Positions 27,401-33,453 of a stretch of DNA of 33,453 nucleotides are shown piece after piece. Source of the DNA: Tardiphaga sp. (GTDB taxonomy: Bacteria; Pseudomonadota; Alphaproteobacteria; Rhizobiales; Xanthobacteraceae); assembly GCA_030147505.1 (NCBI GenBank), contig JASBVG010000081.1:1-33453 (forward strand), written 5' to 3'. Position 1 is the first letter of the stretch, and each line of letters starts with the position of its first letter. The position numbers and the translations under genes are program-made. The notes beneath the pieces were generated by a model. That model was given only the letters and a program-made list of their open reading frames with translations. It ran no database searches and was not told the origin of the DNA.

Positions 27401-27994
27401 GAACTGGCGGACGCTTTCGATCTCGTCACCGAAGAAGTCGAGGCGCAGCGCATGCGGCTCGCCGGCCGGGAACAGATCGACCAGCCCGCCGCGAACCGCA
27501 TATTCGCCATGTTCGGTGACGGTATCGGCTCGAACATAGCCGTTCGCCTGGAGCAGCGCGGTGAGTTTGGCGAGATCGATGCGCTCGCCCGGCGCGAGCT
27601 TCGCCACCAGCTGGCGGATACGGAAAGGCGTCAGCACCCTTTGGGTGATGGCATTGATCGTGGTCACGATCAGCGCAGGGCCGGCGGCCTTGCTCTGCAG
27701 GGCGTGAAGTGTCGCCAGCCGGTCGCTTGTCGCGCGCAGCGCCGGGCTCGCCCGGTCATAGGGCAGGCAGTCCCAGGCGGGGAAGGTCAGTATCTCCAGC
27801 CCGGGCGCGAAGAAACGGGCGGCGTCGGCCAGGCTCTGCATCGCCTGATCGTCGGACGCGACGAACAGGAGCCTGCCGCCCCGTGTCGCCGCGGCCCGCG
27901 CGAGATCGGCAGCAAGCCATGGCTGGAAACCGGCCGGCGCCCGGGACAGGGTCAGCGCCTCGGAAGCTTTGAGGATGCGGGTGAGGTCAGTCAT
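24494..27994 (-). CDS. mfd: Transcription-repair coupling factor Mfd (suspected chimeric sequence)
   Basis: ATP-dependent translocase that removes RNA polymerase stalled at DNA lesions and recruits UvrA. The 1,166-residue product has the UvrB-like N-terminal module, the RNA polymerase-interacting CarD-like domain near 495 (GDLVVHMDHGIGRYEG), the RecG-like motor with Walker A near 640 (CGDVGFGKTE) and DEEQRFG near 745, and the C-terminal TRCF domain (about 1000-1150). Length is normal. Residues 1 to about 960 read as sphingomonad (for example MDHWLPLFEERL, YHANRV, AKTRAYAYLTT). Residues from about 1000 read as Bradyrhizobium-group (EPIADRWSP, LSVRLSLYRRLADLDTD, KAYCRRAN, AKVRPDMKVVF, LANLAENKKAA). 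The frame stays open across the change. The gene itself is certain; the integrity of this particular sequence is not. Confidence 0.9.
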   Translation of the reverse strand: MTDLTRILKASEALTLSRAPAGFQPWLAADLARAAATRGGRLLFVASDDQAMQSLADAARFFAPGLEILTFPAWDCLPYDRASPALRATSDRLATLHALQSKAAGPALIVTTINAITQRVLTPFRIRQLVAKLAPGERIDLAKLTALLQANGYVRADTVTEHGEYAVRGGLVDLFPAGEPHALRLDFFGDEIESVRQFDATDQRTIGPIDGFTLLPAAEALLDEETIKRFRGRYRERFGAAATSDPIYQAVSDGRRLAGMDHWLPLFEERLATLFDHLSTDDLILREAGTVKAAEQRFEAIADYHANRVRARSTDPGSYRPLEPGELYLSAEQWGEAIADRPIHLATPFAEPESARVIDLGVDSARDFAPERTQGVNIYDAVVEHVEALGKAGKRVVLASYSTGSRERFAGLLKEHGLGLTEMVDGWQAAVTLPVAGKSLGGGVSKVALAVLPLDHGFSSGDIALLTEQDMLGDRLVRRQKRKKSADAFLAELATLTPGDLVVHMDHGIGRYEGLTSIPVAKAPHDCVALSYAGGDKLYVPVENIDVLSRYGAESENVQLDKLGGVGWQTRKARMKERIREIAGELIKTAAERALRPAEAVEPESGYNEFVDRFPYQETEDQDRAIADVIEDLAAGKPMDRLVCGDVGFGKTEVALRAAFIAAMGGMQVALIGPTTLLARQHYQNFRERFHGTPVNIGHLSRLVTAGESRKVKAGLADGSIDIVIGTHALLAKGIEFKRLGLVIVDEEQRFGVTHKERLKALKTDVHMLTLTATPIPRTLQMAMSGLRELSVIQTPPVDRLAVRTYVAPWDGVVIREALLREHYRGGQSFLVTPRIKDLPDIEDYLRKEVPEVSYVVAHGQMAPSEVEERMSAFYDKKFDILVSTTIIESGLDIPSANTLIINRADRFGLAQLYQLRGRVGRAKTRAYAYLTTGERGLTETAEKRLHILQNIDTLGAGFQIASHDLDIRGAGNLLGDEQSGHIKEVGFELYQSMLEEAILALKSGISEPIADRWSPTITIGMPVLIPDDFVADLSVRLSLYRRLADLDTDDEIESFAAELRDRFGVLPDEVRYLFKIAAIKAYCRRANIEKVDAGPKGMSLVFRDNSFAEPEKLVAFIRRYGNAAKVRPDMKVVFLQDWDTPENRLEGATDILRDLANLAENKKAA
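24990..25170. other. Probable lineage junction inside mfd
   Basis: Left of about 24,998 the encoded Mfd tail (from LALKSG onward) matches what I know of Bradyrhizobium-group Mfd. Right of about 25,160 (through ETAEKRL) it matches sphingomonad Mfd. The stretch between encodes HDLDIRGAG and EQSGHIKEVGFELYQ, near-identical in both groups, so the join cannot be placed more precisely by eye. Gene neighbourhoods and intergenic repeat families also switch across this point. Confidence 0.7.
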
Positions 27995-28055
27995 GAAAAG
28001 TCGGTGCGATCGTCTCGATTGGCTGATTATCGTAAGAGGGCATTTCTCCCCCAGC

Positions 28056-28149
28056 CGTCATCCCCGCTAAGGCGGGAATCCGATATACTCTGAAGCTCGA
28101 AGCTCCAGCGGTTCGGAGGTTATGGATTCCCGCCTCCGCGGGAATGACG
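28056..28149. repeat. Intergenic palindromic repeat (sphingomonad-type)
   Basis: Two 26-base arms, 28056-28081 and 28124-28149, are near-perfect reverse complements. Each contains a smaller palindrome (CCCGC..GCGGG type) beginning CGTCATCCCCGC. They lie between sdhE and mfd on the same transcript strand. I recall such CGTCATCCC elements between genes of Sphingomonas-group genomes. It differs from the repeats in the left part of the window. Confidence 0.75.
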
Positions 28150-28175
28150 AGCTAAGGGGAAGGGGCGTCCAAAAT

Positions 28176-28442
28176 TCACTGCGGAATCTCGACATAGTCG
28201 ATTCGCTGCATCCGCTCCATCATCGGGTCCCGCCATTCGGTGGGAACGGGGATGCTGCCCATCACCCAGCCGAGGATGTCGGCATCCTCCTGGTTGAGCA
28301 GCGCTTCGTACCAGTCGAGCGAAGCTTCGTCCCAGCCCGCGTGGAAACGGTCGAAGAAACAGCCCATCATATAATCGGCTTCGCGGGTTCCCCGGTGCCA
28401 GGCCCGGAAGCGCAGGCGTTTCAGACGGTCTTCGCGGTTCAT
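28176..28442 (-). CDS. sdhE: Succinate dehydrogenase assembly factor SdhE
   Basis: Small cytoplasmic factor that promotes covalent attachment of FAD to succinate dehydrogenase. The 88-residue product has the expected size and the signature RGTREAD (RGxxE motif, residues 17-23) followed by a helical bundle: MMGCFFDRF, LDWYEALLNQEDADILGWVMG. It is divergent from recG, with 71 bases between starts, and upstream of mfd on the same strand with a repeat element in between. The mfd-sdhE-recG neighbourhood is widespread in alphaproteobacteria. Confidence 0.94.
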   Translation of the reverse strand: MNREDRLKRLRFRAWHRGTREADYMMGCFFDRFHAGWDEASLDWYEALLNQEDADILGWVMGSIPVPTEWRDPMMERMQRIDYVEIPQ

Positions 28443-28513
28443 GCTTTTCCAATGACAATAGGCCGGCGGGCTGTTGGCAAGCCCGTCAGCGTGACGTTAG
28501 AAGCCATCTAGTT

Positions 28514-30574
28514 ATGCGCCCCGATATTCTCAATCCATTGTTCGCCGAGGTGGAGGCGCTGAAGGGGGTCGGGCCGGCGATCGCCAAGCCGCTGCGCAAG
28601 CTCGCGCTGGAACGGGTCGTCGATCTGCTCTTTCACCTCCCGACCGGCTCGATCGATCGCAAGCCGGTCGACACGCTCGAGGCGGAGGATGCCGGGCGGA
28701 TCGTCACCGTCAGGCTGGTGCCGACCAGCTATCGCGCCTCCGGCGGGCGCGGGCCGTTCCGCGTGGGCGCCACCGATCAAGCGGGCAATATCGTCAGCCT
28801 AGTCTATTTCGGCGGCAATCCCGGCTGGGCCAAGAAGCTGCTGCCGATCGGTGAACCGCGCATCGTCTCCGGCAAGCTCGAGCTCTACGGACAGGAATTG
28901 CAGATCGTTCATCCCGATCATGTTCTGCCGCCGGCCGAGGCCACCGAGCTGCCCGTTCGCGAAAGCGTCTATCCGCAGTCCGAGGGGCTGACCTCCCGCC
29001 GCATCTGCCAGCTGGTCGAGCAGGCAATGCTGCGCGCGCCGGCATTGCCCGAATGGATCGAGCCGAGCCTGTTGAGCGCACGCGGCTGGCCGGCGTGGCG
29101 CGAGGCGCTGGTCCGGGTCCATGCCGATCCGCAGGATGAGCTGGCGCGTGCGCGCCTCGCCTATGATGAGTTGTTCGCCAACCAGCTCGCGCTGATGCTT
29201 GTCCGCGCCTCATCGCGCAAACGGCGAGGATTGCCGCTGAAGGGAGACGGGCGGCTGCGCGATCAGCTGAGGCTGCCCTATTCGCCGACCGGAGCACAGA
29301 GCCGGACGATCGCCGAGATCGAGGGTGATCTCGTCCAGCCAACCCCGATGACCCGGCTGCTCCAAGGCGATGTCGGTTCCGGCAAGACGCTGGTGGCGAC
29401 GATGGCGCTACTGTGCGCGGTCGAGGCCGGCGCGCAGGGCGCGCTGCTCGCCCCGACCGAGATCCTCGCCCGCCAGCATCATGAGACGCTCAGCCGCACC
29501 CTTGCGGGATTGCCGGTCAACGTCGCGATCCTGACCGGGCGGGAGAAGGGCAAGGCGCGCGAGGCGACATTGATGGGCCTCGCCGATGGCTCGATCGACA
29601 TCCTTGTCGGTACCCATGCGATCTTCCAGGACAAGGTGGGCTACCGGAAGCTGGGCCTTGCCGTGGTTGACGAGCAGCACCGCTTCGGAGTCGCGCAGCG
29701 GATGCTGCTGCAGGCCAAGGCCGATCGCCCGCCGCATCTGCTGGTGATGACCGCCACCCCGATTCCGCGCACGCTGACGCTCAGCCATTATGGCGAGATG
29801 GACGTCAGCCGCCTCGATGAGATGCCGCCCGGTCGCCAGCCGATCGAGACGCGGGTCATCGCGGGGGAGCGGCTGGACGAGATCGCCGGAGCGCTGGGCC
29901 GCCATCTCGCCGCCGGACGCCAGGCCTATTGGGTCTGCCCGCTGGTGGAGGAAAGCGAACAGTCCGACCAGGCTGCGGCGGAGAGCCGTGCGGAGACGCT
30001 GCGGCAATTGTTCGGCGACAAGGTCGGCGTCGTCCACGGCCGGATGAAGGGGCCGGAGAAGGACGCGGTGATGGCCGAATTTTCGGCCGGCAAGCTCGGC
30101 GTTCTCGTCGCGACGACAGTGATCGAGGTCGGCGTCGACGTGCCCAACGCCACGTTGATGATCATCGAGGGGGCGGATCGCTTCGGGCTCGCCCAGCTTC
30201 ATCAGTTGCGTGGGCGGGTGGGGCGGGGCGACCAGCGCTCCGTCTGCCTGCTGCTGCGCGGCAATGCCTTGTCGGAAACGTCGCGCGCGCGTCTGGCGCT
30301 GATGCGCGAAACCAATGACGGCTTCCGCATCGCGGAGGAGGATCTGCGCCTGCGCGGCGCGGGTGAGATCCTCGGCACCCGCCAGTCCGGCGAAGCGGCC
30401 TTTCGCCTCGCCGGCCCCGAGCGCACCGCTGCCCTGATCGATGCAGCCACCCAGGACGCTCGGCTGCTCGTCGATCGCGACGGCGGCCTCGACAGCGAGC
30501 GCGGCCAGGCGGCACGCATCGCGCTCTACCTGTTCGAACGGGATGCGGCTGTCGGACTGCTGCGGGCGGGCTAG
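28514..30574 (+). CDS. recG: ATP-dependent DNA helicase RecG
   Basis: Double-stranded DNA translocase that remodels stalled replication forks and Holliday junctions. The 686-residue protein has the N-terminal wedge domain (GVGPAIAKPLRKL, VVDLLFHLPTG), Walker A GDVGSGKT near residue 285, the DEQHRFGV box near 385, TATPIPRTL, motif V TTVIEVGVDVPNATLMII and motif VI QLHQLRGRVGRG. These cover all superfamily 2 motifs. Length is normal. The ATG at 28514 fits the family N-terminus. It is transcribed alone to the right, followed by two hairpins before the convergent PilZ gene. Confidence 0.97.
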   Translation: MRPDILNPLFAEVEALKGVGPAIAKPLRKLALERVVDLLFHLPTGSIDRKPVDTLEAEDAGRIVTVRLVPTSYRASGGRGPFRVGATDQAGNIVSLVYFGGNPGWAKKLLPIGEPRIVSGKLELYGQELQIVHPDHVLPPAEATELPVRESVYPQSEGLTSRRICQLVEQAMLRAPALPEWIEPSLLSARGWPAWREALVRVHADPQDELARARLAYDELFANQLALMLVRASSRKRRGLPLKGDGRLRDQLRLPYSPTGAQSRTIAEIEGDLVQPTPMTRLLQGDVGSGKTLVATMALLCAVEAGAQGALLAPTEILARQHHETLSRTLAGLPVNVAILTGREKGKAREATLMGLADGSIDILVGTHAIFQDKVGYRKLGLAVVDEQHRFGVAQRMLLQAKADRPPHLLVMTATPIPRTLTLSHYGEMDVSRLDEMPPGRQPIETRVIAGERLDEIAGALGRHLAAGRQAYWVCPLVEESEQSDQAAAESRAETLRQLFGDKVGVVHGRMKGPEKDAVMAEFSAGKLGVLVATTVIEVGVDVPNATLMIIEGADRFGLAQLHQLRGRVGRGDQRSVCLLLRGNALSETSRARLALMRETNDGFRIAEEDLRLRGAGEILGTRQSGEAAFRLAGPERTAALIDAATQDARLLVDRDGGLDSERGQAARIALYLFERDAAVGLLRAG

Positions 30575-30596
30575 GTCGGCGGTTGGGGAAAAGTAG

Positions 30597-30661
30597 GGCG
30601 GCGCGGCCGGGGGGACGCCGCGCCGCCTTCAGGCCTGATCGCCGGAGGCGTGCATCAGGCC
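30597..30661. terminator. Two hairpins between convergent recG and PilZ genes
   Basis: The first is a perfect 11-base stem (30597-30607 with 30617-30627), GC-only, with a nine-base loop. The second is an eight-base stem GGCCTGAT/ATCAGGCC (30632-30639 with 30654-30661). They fill most of the 97-base gap between the two stop codons. No T run is present, so termination is inferred from position and strength. Confidence 0.6.
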
Positions 30662-30671
30662 CGAAACATGA

Positions 30672-31037
30672 TCATCCCATCGGCCAGCGCTGGCGTTTCT
30701 GCCGCGCCGCGTTGAGCATCGCCGTATAGGCATAATGGTCGATCGGCTTGATGAACTCGGCACCGACCCGGCCGCCGAGCGACCACACCACCTTGGCGGT
30801 CACCTGGCCCAGCCGGGGCAGCGCGAGGCGGACGATCGAGCCCTTTGGGGTCTCGCCATATTCGCGGACCATGAAGCCCAGCGGCGAGATGTTCACCAGC
30901 AGCACGTCGCTGCCGTGATGGTCTCTCGTGAACATGCGGGTGGGCAGCGCCACCTCGTCGCGCGGAGCCCGGCGCTGCTCGGCATATTTGGCGTCGTCGT
31001 CGCTGCCCGTCGTCAATATTTCCGCGCTCTGGCTCAT
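30672..31037 (-). CDS. PilZ domain protein (putative c-di-GMP receptor)
   Basis: A 121-residue single PilZ domain protein. PilZ domains bind cyclic-di-GMP through an RxxxR motif and a (D/N)xSxxG motif. Both are present here, as RRAPR near residue 22 and NISPLG near residue 48. The barrel continues through KGSIVRLALPRLGQVTAKVVW and VGAEFI. The ATG at 31037 is preferred because AAGGA lies just upstream and the open frame before it has no family support. No neighbouring effector gene suggests a specific output. Convergent with recG. Confidence 0.9.
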   Translation of the reverse strand: MSQSAEILTTGSDDDAKYAEQRRAPRDEVALPTRMFTRDHHGSDVLLVNISPLGFMVREYGETPKGSIVRLALPRLGQVTAKVVWSLGGRVGAEFIKPIDHYAYTAMLNAARQKRQRWPMG

Positions 31038-31176
31038 GATCTCATGTCCTTGTTTCGACACGAGAATTGCCCAGCGGCTTTGCGAAGTTGTTAATCGTTT
31101 CGGTGAATGAAGGGTTAAGCCCGATTCTTGCGACCAAGGTCTAAGGCCCGGCGCGGAAGGGCCCCGCACGAATGCA

Positions 31177-32457
31177 TCAGCGCCGCAGGTCGACCGGGAG
31201 AATCGGCTGGGAGATGATCGTCTCCATCCTTTTCCAGCGCGCCGCTGGCGAAGCGCCGGAACGCGCCAGATCCCGGGCCACCATGTCCTGGCCCAGGCCG
31301 TAATTGATCACATAGCTGCGATAATTGTCGGTGAAACTCAGCGACTGTTCGGCGCGCTTGCGGCTGATCAGCTGGTAGCGCTGGATCAGGTTTAGCGCTT
31401 CCGCGCGGTTAACCTTTCCGTCGAGATAGGCGGCGGCGATCGTCATCCGCGCCCCGGCGAGCTGGTGGAGCAGATCGAGCAGCCGATCATAGTCGGCCGC
31501 CCCCTTCGGATCGAGCCCGGCGAGCGGATAGAGCTTCGCCGCCTCGAAGCGCGCCCGCTCCGCGCCGGGAAAGGCCAGATCGATCCCGGCATTGGCCGAT
31601 CCTTCGGCGATCAGGCTCTGTGGACTGAACAGCGGATAGACGGTGAACTCCACCCAGCCTCTCGCGCGGGCGAGATTGCGCTCCAGCAGCATGTTGAGCA
31701 GGTGATGTCCCGGATAGCCCTCATGGCAGCCGAGATCGACCGCGCGATCGATCCGTACCGGCAGGTCGGTGTTGACCTGGATCAGGCTGTGGGCATCGCC
31801 CTTGTACCAGTTATAGCCGGACCAGCTCTTGCCGGTGACGAACTCCAGCTCGAACCGCTCCTGCTGTGGCATGGCGATATGCGCGGCACTGCGGGCGCGG
31901 CATTCGGCTATGGCGGCGCGCATCACCGGCTCCAGCCTGTCGCCGGGGACGATGAAGCGGTTCTGCCAGGCATCGACCCGTTCCCATAGCGGCCCCGGAC
32001 CCGGCACCATCGCCTCGATCTTCGCGATCACGGGATCATAGAAACTCAGCGGCTTCAACTGCGGCCGCACCCCGAACAGGCCCTCGGCTTCATCGGCGAA
32101 GCTGAACGTCGCGCCCGCCTTCATCGCCAGCCGGGTTTCGGCGGCCTTGAGCTGCGCCGCCAGGAAGCGGCGGCGCTGGCGATCATCGGGGGTGAGCGCT
32201 TCGGGCTTCACCGCGTTGAGGCGGACGCTCAGCGCGCGGGCATCCCGGCGCAGCGTGGCGATATCGCGCGGCTTGGCCTTGGCGTCCTCAGCCCAGGCTT
32301 TCGGGCCGTAATAGGCGTCGACATAGCCTTCCTCGCGCTCGCCGGCCTCGAGGGTAAGGTGGACATAGGCCTCGGCGATGCCGTCGAGCGGCGAGGGCGC
32401 CCGCTTGGCACCGATGGCGAAGGCGAGCGCGGCGATGAGGAGGAAAGTACGGATCAT
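31177..32457 (-). CDS. DUF885-family zinc metallopeptidase, exported
   Basis: A 426-residue protein of the DUF885 family, regarded as gluzincin-like metallopeptidases with mostly unknown substrates. It starts at the ATG at 32457 with a short hydrophobic signal (FLLIAALAFAIGA). The zinc-site motif HEGYPGHH occupies residues 245-252, and a downstream EGSA near 285 supplies the likely third ligand Glu. VDAYYGP near the N-terminus and FTDNYRSYVINYGLGQDMV near the end are further family marks. The open frame starts earlier, within a hairpin repeat, and that extension is rejected. It lies 60 bases after tyrS on the same strand. Confidence 0.88.
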   Translation of the reverse strand: MIRTFLLIAALAFAIGAKRAPSPLDGIAEAYVHLTLEAGEREEGYVDAYYGPKAWAEDAKAKPRDIATLRRDARALSVRLNAVKPEALTPDDRQRRRFLAAQLKAAETRLAMKAGATFSFADEAEGLFGVRPQLKPLSFYDPVIAKIEAMVPGPGPLWERVDAWQNRFIVPGDRLEPVMRAAIAECRARSAAHIAMPQQERFELEFVTGKSWSGYNWYKGDAHSLIQVNTDLPVRIDRAVDLGCHEGYPGHHLLNMLLERNLARARGWVEFTVYPLFSPQSLIAEGSANAGIDLAFPGAERARFEAAKLYPLAGLDPKGAADYDRLLDLLHQLAGARMTIAAAYLDGKVNRAEALNLIQRYQLISRKRAEQSLSFTDNYRSYVINYGLGQDMVARDLARSGASPAARWKRMETIISQPILPVDLRR

Positions 32458-32481
32458 CGGCCGCACTGTACCCCGCCCGCC

Positions 32482-32508
32482 GTCATGCTGAAACAGGTTC
32501 AGCATGAC
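32482..32508. repeat. Short intergenic hairpin, sphingomonad-type
   Basis: A perfect 11-base inverted repeat, GTCATGCTGAA (32482-32492) and TTCAGCATGAC (32498-32508), with a five-base loop. It lies in the 60-base gap between the tyrS stop and the DUF885 start. This motif is, to my memory, a common dispersed element in sphingomonads. It may also help end the tyrS transcript. Confidence 0.7.
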
Positions 32509-32517
32509 CGAGACGGA

Positions 32518-33453
32518 TTATCGCGTCAGCAGCCCATGCTTCTTCTTGCCGAGGCTGAGCTTCACAGACGTTCCCGCGACCTCGACGGTCCGGTCATCCT
32601 TCTCCGGCTCGCCATCGATCCGCACGGCGCCTTCCGCCAGCTTGCGCTTGGCCTCGCCCTTCGATGCCGCGAAGCCGAGCCCGACCAGCGCGTCGATCAG
32701 CGAGATGCTGCCAGCCGGCACTGACAGGCTCGGCAGGTCGCCTCCGGCGGCGCCCTCTTCGAACGTCTTCCGTGCGGTCTCGGCAGCAGCGACAGCCGCC
32801 TCTGCGCCACGGCACATCGTCGTCGCCTCATTGGCGAGCACGATCTTGGCCTGGTTGATCTCCTGCCCCTCCAGCGCTTCCAGACGGGCGATCTCGTCGA
32901 GCGGCAGGTCGGTGAACAGGCGCAGGAAGCGGCCGACATCCTTGTCGTGGGTGTTACGCCAGAACTGCCAGTAGTCGTAGGCGGGCAGGGCATCTTCATT
33001 GAGCCACACCGCGCCCGACATGGTCTTGCCCATCTTGCCGCCGTCGGCGGTGGTGATGAGCGGCGTGGTCACGCCGTAGACCTCGGTGCCGAGCATCCGC
33101 CGCGACAATTCGATGCCGTTGACGATATTGCCCCACTGGTCCGATCCGCCCATCTGCAGCCGGACCGCGCGCCGCCTGGCGAGCTCCATGAAGTCGTAGG
33201 CCTGAAGGATCATGTAGTTGAACTCGAGGAAGCTCAGCGACTGCTCGCGATCGAGCCGAAGCTTCACCGAGTCGAAGCTCAGCATCCGGTTGATCGAGAA
33301 GTGCTGGCCGACCTCGCGCAGGAAGGGAATGTACTCGAGCTTGTCGAGCCAGTCGGCATTGTCGACCATCACCGCGTCGGTCGGGCCATCGCCGAAGGTC
33401 AGGAAGCGTTCGAACACGCGCTTGATGCTCGCGACATTCTCCGCGATCTTTTC
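32518..33453 (-). CDS. tyrS: Tyrosyl-tRNA synthetase TyrS (5' end outside the window)
   Basis: Charges tRNA-Tyr with tyrosine. The frame is open to the right edge of the window, so the N-terminal part with the HIGH motif is missing. The 311 residues present include the connecting domain ([20 protein letters not shown]), the tRNA and tyrosine pocket ([17 protein letters not shown]), the KMSKS-type loop as KMGKTMSG, and a C-terminal S4 RNA-binding domain ([20 protein letters not shown]). The ATG-initiated stretch from 33417 is not the true start, because conserved residues continue upstream ([13 protein letters not shown]). Sequence fits sphingomonad TyrRS. Confidence 0.96.
   Translation of the reverse strand, partial: EKIAENVASIKRVFERFLTFGDGPTDAVMVDNADWLDKLEYIPFLREVGQHFSINRMLSFDSVKLRLDREQSLSFLEFNYMILQAYDFMELARRRAVRLQMGGSDQWGNIVNGIELSRRMLGTEVYGVTTPLITTADGGKMGKTMSGAVWLNEDALPAYDYWQFWRNTHDKDVGRFLRLFTDLPLDEIARLEALEGQEINQAKIVLANEATTMCRGAEAAVAAAETARKTFEEGAAGGDLPSLSVPAGSISLIDALVGLGFAASKGEAKRKLAEGAVRIDGEPEKDDRTVEVAGTSVKLSLGKKKHGLLTR

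Noticed and set aside
26840..28093. 417-codon plus-strand open frame opposite the mfd start
   Set aside because: Antisense shadow that even runs through the intergenic repeat; no family resemblance.
24494..33453. Right-hand block as a genomic island
   Set aside because: It contains only core housekeeping genes in conserved order, with no integrase, tRNA or flanking repeats; a chimeric join or allelic replacement fits better.

Overview
The window is dense, GC-rich alphaproteobacterial DNA, but it looks like two different lineages joined inside one gene. From the left end to about 25,000, the gene order (dusB-ntrB-ntrC, fused ispDF, lipA with a COQ10-like gene, an IalB-type envelope protein), the protein sequences and three intergenic palindromic repeats fit the Bradyrhizobium/Rhodopseudomonas/Afipia group (Nitrobacteraceae). 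From about 25,000 to the right end (most of mfd, then sdhE, recG, a PilZ protein, a DUF885 metallopeptidase and tyrS), the proteins and a different repeat type read as sphingomonad. The switch falls in the conserved C-terminal third of Mfd and the reading frame stays open, so normal annotation would not flag it. A chimeric contig is the simplest explanation. Homologous replacement in a real genome is the less likely alternative. Lineage assignments rest on remembered family sequences, not a search.

Layout, left to right. 1-3,860: a palindromic repeat, then the dusB-ntrB-ntrC nitrogen-regulation operon on the minus strand; ntrB carries an in-frame stop codon. 4,014-5,817: ispDF and cinA (plus strand), for isoprenoid precursors and a CinA-type amidohydrolase. 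5,966-7,398: lipA and a COQ10-like START gene (minus). 7,489-8,082: a 3-methyladenine glycosylase. 8,139-13,968: a complete three-part RND efflux system (adaptor, pump, TolC-type outer channel; minus). A divergent OmpR-family response regulator and histidine kinase follow (14,114-16,138), with a putative operator between the two units. 16,349-17,332: an orphan TctC-like periplasmic receptor. Then hspQ, an inverted copy of the second repeat family, a strong terminator and ialB. 19,232-22,598: a YejA-like solute-binding protein almost abutting a degenerate adenylate-forming enzyme. 22,731-23,969: a protein with receiver-like halves and a dead GGDEF domain. 24,041-24,436: a secreted PRC-barrel protein. 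Then mfd, containing the suspected junction, and the sphingomonad-like block.

Most genes are housekeeping or ordinary envelope and regulatory functions. No CRISPR array, phage, insertion sequence, tRNA or rRNA was recognised, and no stretch over 300 bases lacks a gene. The least explained items are the solute-binding/adenylate-forming pair, the catalytically dead GGDEF protein, and the two-component pair placed between an efflux operon and a TctC-type receptor.
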